NCBI RefSeq assembly: GCF_001668615.1
Contig: NZ_LZMC01000017.1
Location: forward strand, 1-50,516
DNA from: Mycobacterium sp. 1274761.0
GTDB lineage: Bacteria > Actinomycetota > Actinomycetes > Mycobacteriales > Mycobacteriaceae
Direction of reading: 5' to 3'
Length of the DNA: 50,516 nt
The notes beneath the pieces are model-generated. The model had not been told where the DNA came from. It did not search any database and saw only the letters and a list, made by a program, of their open reading frames with translations. Shown piece after piece: positions 49,333 through 50,516 of this stretch (the stretch's first letter is position 1; every line of letters begins with the position of its first letter). The position numbers were made by a program, and so were the translations under genes.

Positions 49333-50090
49333 CGCTCGATGAACGCGACGATGGCTTTGGCTACCTCACGATGCATGGTGTCGTTGAGGATATCGTGATG
49401 CCCGCCGGGAAAAGCCTTGAGCTGCAACGGTTCTATCTGCTCTGCATAGGCCTGCACGGCGCCGATGGACGCGATCAGGTCGGCAGCGCCGTGCACCGCC
49501 AGCGTCGGCACCGACAGATGCGGCAGGTCGTTTCCAAAGCGGTCCCACGCCGTATCGAGCGCACGCGCCAGCGGCGCGCTGTCAGCATCGACGAACGCTA
49601 AGGGGTCGTTCTCCAGAGAATCAAGGTAGAACGGATCGTCGGAGAGCCAGCGCGGGTCAAGGTCGAATGAGGCGTCGGGGTTCAGCATGTCCTGGATCGG
49701 CACAAGCGGTGCGCCGGAAATGACGCCCGCGCGGTAGCGGTCGGGCTGGTCGAGCAGGCGCGTCAACGTCACCACCGCACCGAAAGAGTGACCCTGTGCG
49801 ATCACGGGCAGGCCGGGACTGTGCTCCTCGGCCAACTCGGTCAACCTGTCGGCGAGCTCCGAGCTGTCGGCGATCGACCCGAAGTCGCCGCGCGGTCCGG
49901 GACTGAGGCCATGGCCGAACTGGTCGACGGCCCACAGATCGATACCGGCCGCATTGAGCGTGAAGCCGTAGCGGTGATAGATGCCGGTGTGCTCACCGAA
50001 CCCGTGCAGAAAGACGACAGCGGCGCGTGGGTCTTCTGCCGGCCAGTGGCGATAGTAGGCCCGCCCCTTGGGGTGGTCGAAGAACGGCAT
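49329..50090 (-). CDS. Monoacylglycerol-lipase-like alpha/beta hydrolase
   Basis: Serine hydrolase of 253 residues in the Hydrolase_4/monoacylglycerol lipase family. The oxyanion HGFGEHTGIYHRYG and VDQFGHGLSPGPRG are hallmark motifs, with the nucleophile Ser in QGHSFGAV, the Asp in VHGAADLIAS and the His in GGHHDILND. It resembles mycobacterial Rv0183-type monoglyceride lipases. No signal peptide. Start ATG at 50090, with no obvious Shine-Dalgarno. Convergent with hsaB and unlikely to belong to the sterol operon. Confidence 0.92.
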   Translation of the reverse strand: MPFFDHPKGRAYYRHWPAEDPRAAVVFLHGFGEHTGIYHRYGFTLNAAGIDLWAVDQFGHGLSPGPRGDFGSIADSSELADRLTELAEEHSPGLPVIAQGHSFGAVVTLTRLLDQPDRYRAGVISGAPLVPIQDMLNPDASFDLDPRWLSDDPFYLDSLENDPLAFVDADSAPLARALDTAWDRFGNDLPHLSVPTLAVHGAADLIASIGAVQAYAEQIEPLQLKAFPGGHHDILNDTMHREVAKAIVAFIER

Positions 50091-50237
50091 GCGCCGAGTC
50101 TAGCGAGGGCCGAGAAGGCCGCTGGGCGAACGGAAACCAGGCGATTTCTGCCACGTGTCCACCATTTTCTGCCACCGGAATTAATTGGTTGACCTGCCTG
50201 TTCAACAAGTCAGCAGGAACAGAAAGAAGGCAGGAAA

Positions 50238-50405
50238 ATGAAGAAGTTCTCCGTTGCCACAGTAATCGCAAGCGGCCTGGCCGCCGCGATGCTCGGGTTG
50301 GCCGGTCCTGCGCAGGCAGGCGTGGACCACCTCGACTGGCTCAACGACATTCACTACCACGCGACCGTCCCGCACGTCGACACCAGCGTGCAGCAGAGCC
50401 GCTGA
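50238..50405 (+). CDS. 55-residue secreted His/Asp-rich small protein
   Basis: The ATG at 50238 follows GGCAGGAAA. A clear signal peptide (MKKFSVATVIASGLAAAMLG, then LAGPAQA) is followed by a mature peptide of about 28 residues, GVDHLDWLNDIHYHATVPH then VDTSVQQSR. The mature part has four His and four Asp, which suggests metal binding or pH sensitivity. It has its own terminator 20 bases downstream, so it is an independent gene. I do not recognise a named family; small secreted proteins with MKK-AQA leaders are common in mycobacteria. Confidence 0.78.
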   Translation: MKKFSVATVIASGLAAAMLGLAGPAQAGVDHLDWLNDIHYHATVPHVDTSVQQSR

Positions 50406-50424
50406 CCGGTCGGACAACCAACCG

Positions 50425-50456
50425 AAGGAGCACCCGAGAGGGTGCTCCTTTTGTTT
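50425..50456 (+). terminator. Rho-independent terminator of the small secreted protein gene
   Basis: Perfect 11-bp stem AAGGAGCACCC/GGGTGCTCCTT with a GAGA tetraloop, followed by TTGTTT. A textbook intrinsic terminator, unusually canonical for this GC-rich genome. Confidence 0.93.
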
Positions 50457-50467
50457 GAATGGGCGCC

Positions 50468-50516
50468 ATGAGCGAGCCGGGGCCGATAACGACTGGACTC
50501 AAGCGCGTTGTGATCA
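50468..50516 (+). CDS. 5' end of a gene cut by the window edge
   Basis: An ATG at 50468, 12 bases after the terminator, opens MSEPGPITTGLKRVVI and is still open at the last base. Too short to identify. Confidence 0.4.
   Translation, partial: MSEPGPITTGLKRVVI

Overview
The window is high-GC actinobacterial DNA and almost certainly a mycobacterium, most like a fast-growing Mycolicibacterium. It carries Lsr2, a MhuD-type haem oxygenase, LpqE, LpqF, CarD and a KstR-controlled cholesterol-ring cluster. The gene order follows, from memory, the M. tuberculosis stretch from Rv3609c (folE) to Rv3567c (hsaB) read in reverse, but without the PE_PGRS genes and with several local insertions. No tRNA, rRNA, CRISPR array, insertion sequence or prophage is visible, and no gene-free stretch exceeds 300 bases.

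Layout. (1) 1-7403: a tightly packed + strand cofactor block with folate genes (folE-folP-folB-folK), a DUF3180 membrane protein, a coiled-coil membrane protein, a DUF2520 protein and pantothenate/CoA genes (panC-panD-coaX). (2) 7443-13563: a fold-type III PLP enzyme divergent from lysS, then lsr2 and clpC1, each ending in a strong hairpin. (3) 13566-15208: a cobalamin-riboswitch operon of cbtB, cbtA and a histidine phosphatase. (4) 15210-22681: LpqF-like beta-lactamase-fold lipoprotein, mhuD, an AzgA-type purine permease, an alpha/beta hydrolase, a tiny membrane protein, a GlxA-type regulator, mutY, a beta-carbonic anhydrase and a proline-rich anchored protein. (5) 22678-30128: disA-radA-lpqE on the minus strand; carD-ispD-ispF-cysS-rlmB on the plus strand. 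(6) 30125-38924: SGNH hydrolase, a 13E12-type HNH protein, an overlapping pxpA / metallo-beta-lactamase / ArsB-like permease operon, a rhodanese, and a zinc ABC operon (znuABC-like) behind a Zur-like box. (7) 38979-49332: LacI regulator, otsB, then the steroid-catabolism cluster kstR, fadE34, a secreted protein, kshB, and hsaA-hsaD-hsaC-hsaB with three KstR-type operators. (8) 49329-50516: a monoacylglycerol-lipase-like hydrolase, a 55-residue secreted peptide gene with a textbook terminator, and the start of another gene.

How it works together. Most genes are housekeeping: folate and CoA synthesis, isoprenoid precursors, tRNA charging, proteolysis, nucleoid silencing, c-di-AMP and DNA repair. 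Metal and cofactor handling is a second theme: B12-controlled cobalt uptake, haem degradation and zinc uptake. The last part degrades the sterol side chain and rings. A consistent regulatory trait is leaderless transcription: about a dozen genes begin 6-8 bases after a TANNNT -10 box, which also fixes several start codons.

Less ordinary points: two paralogous tRNA-synthetase genes share a near-identical leaderless promoter/start; two 31-base repeats make a chain of coupled mini-ORFs between hsaC and hsaB; a candidate 47-residue protein precedes lpqE; a tiny His/Asp-rich secreted peptide lies at the end; the phosphatase in the B12 operon has a degenerate RHG motif; and folE has an internal 75-base direct repeat at the window edge that is either a tandem duplication or an assembly artefact.
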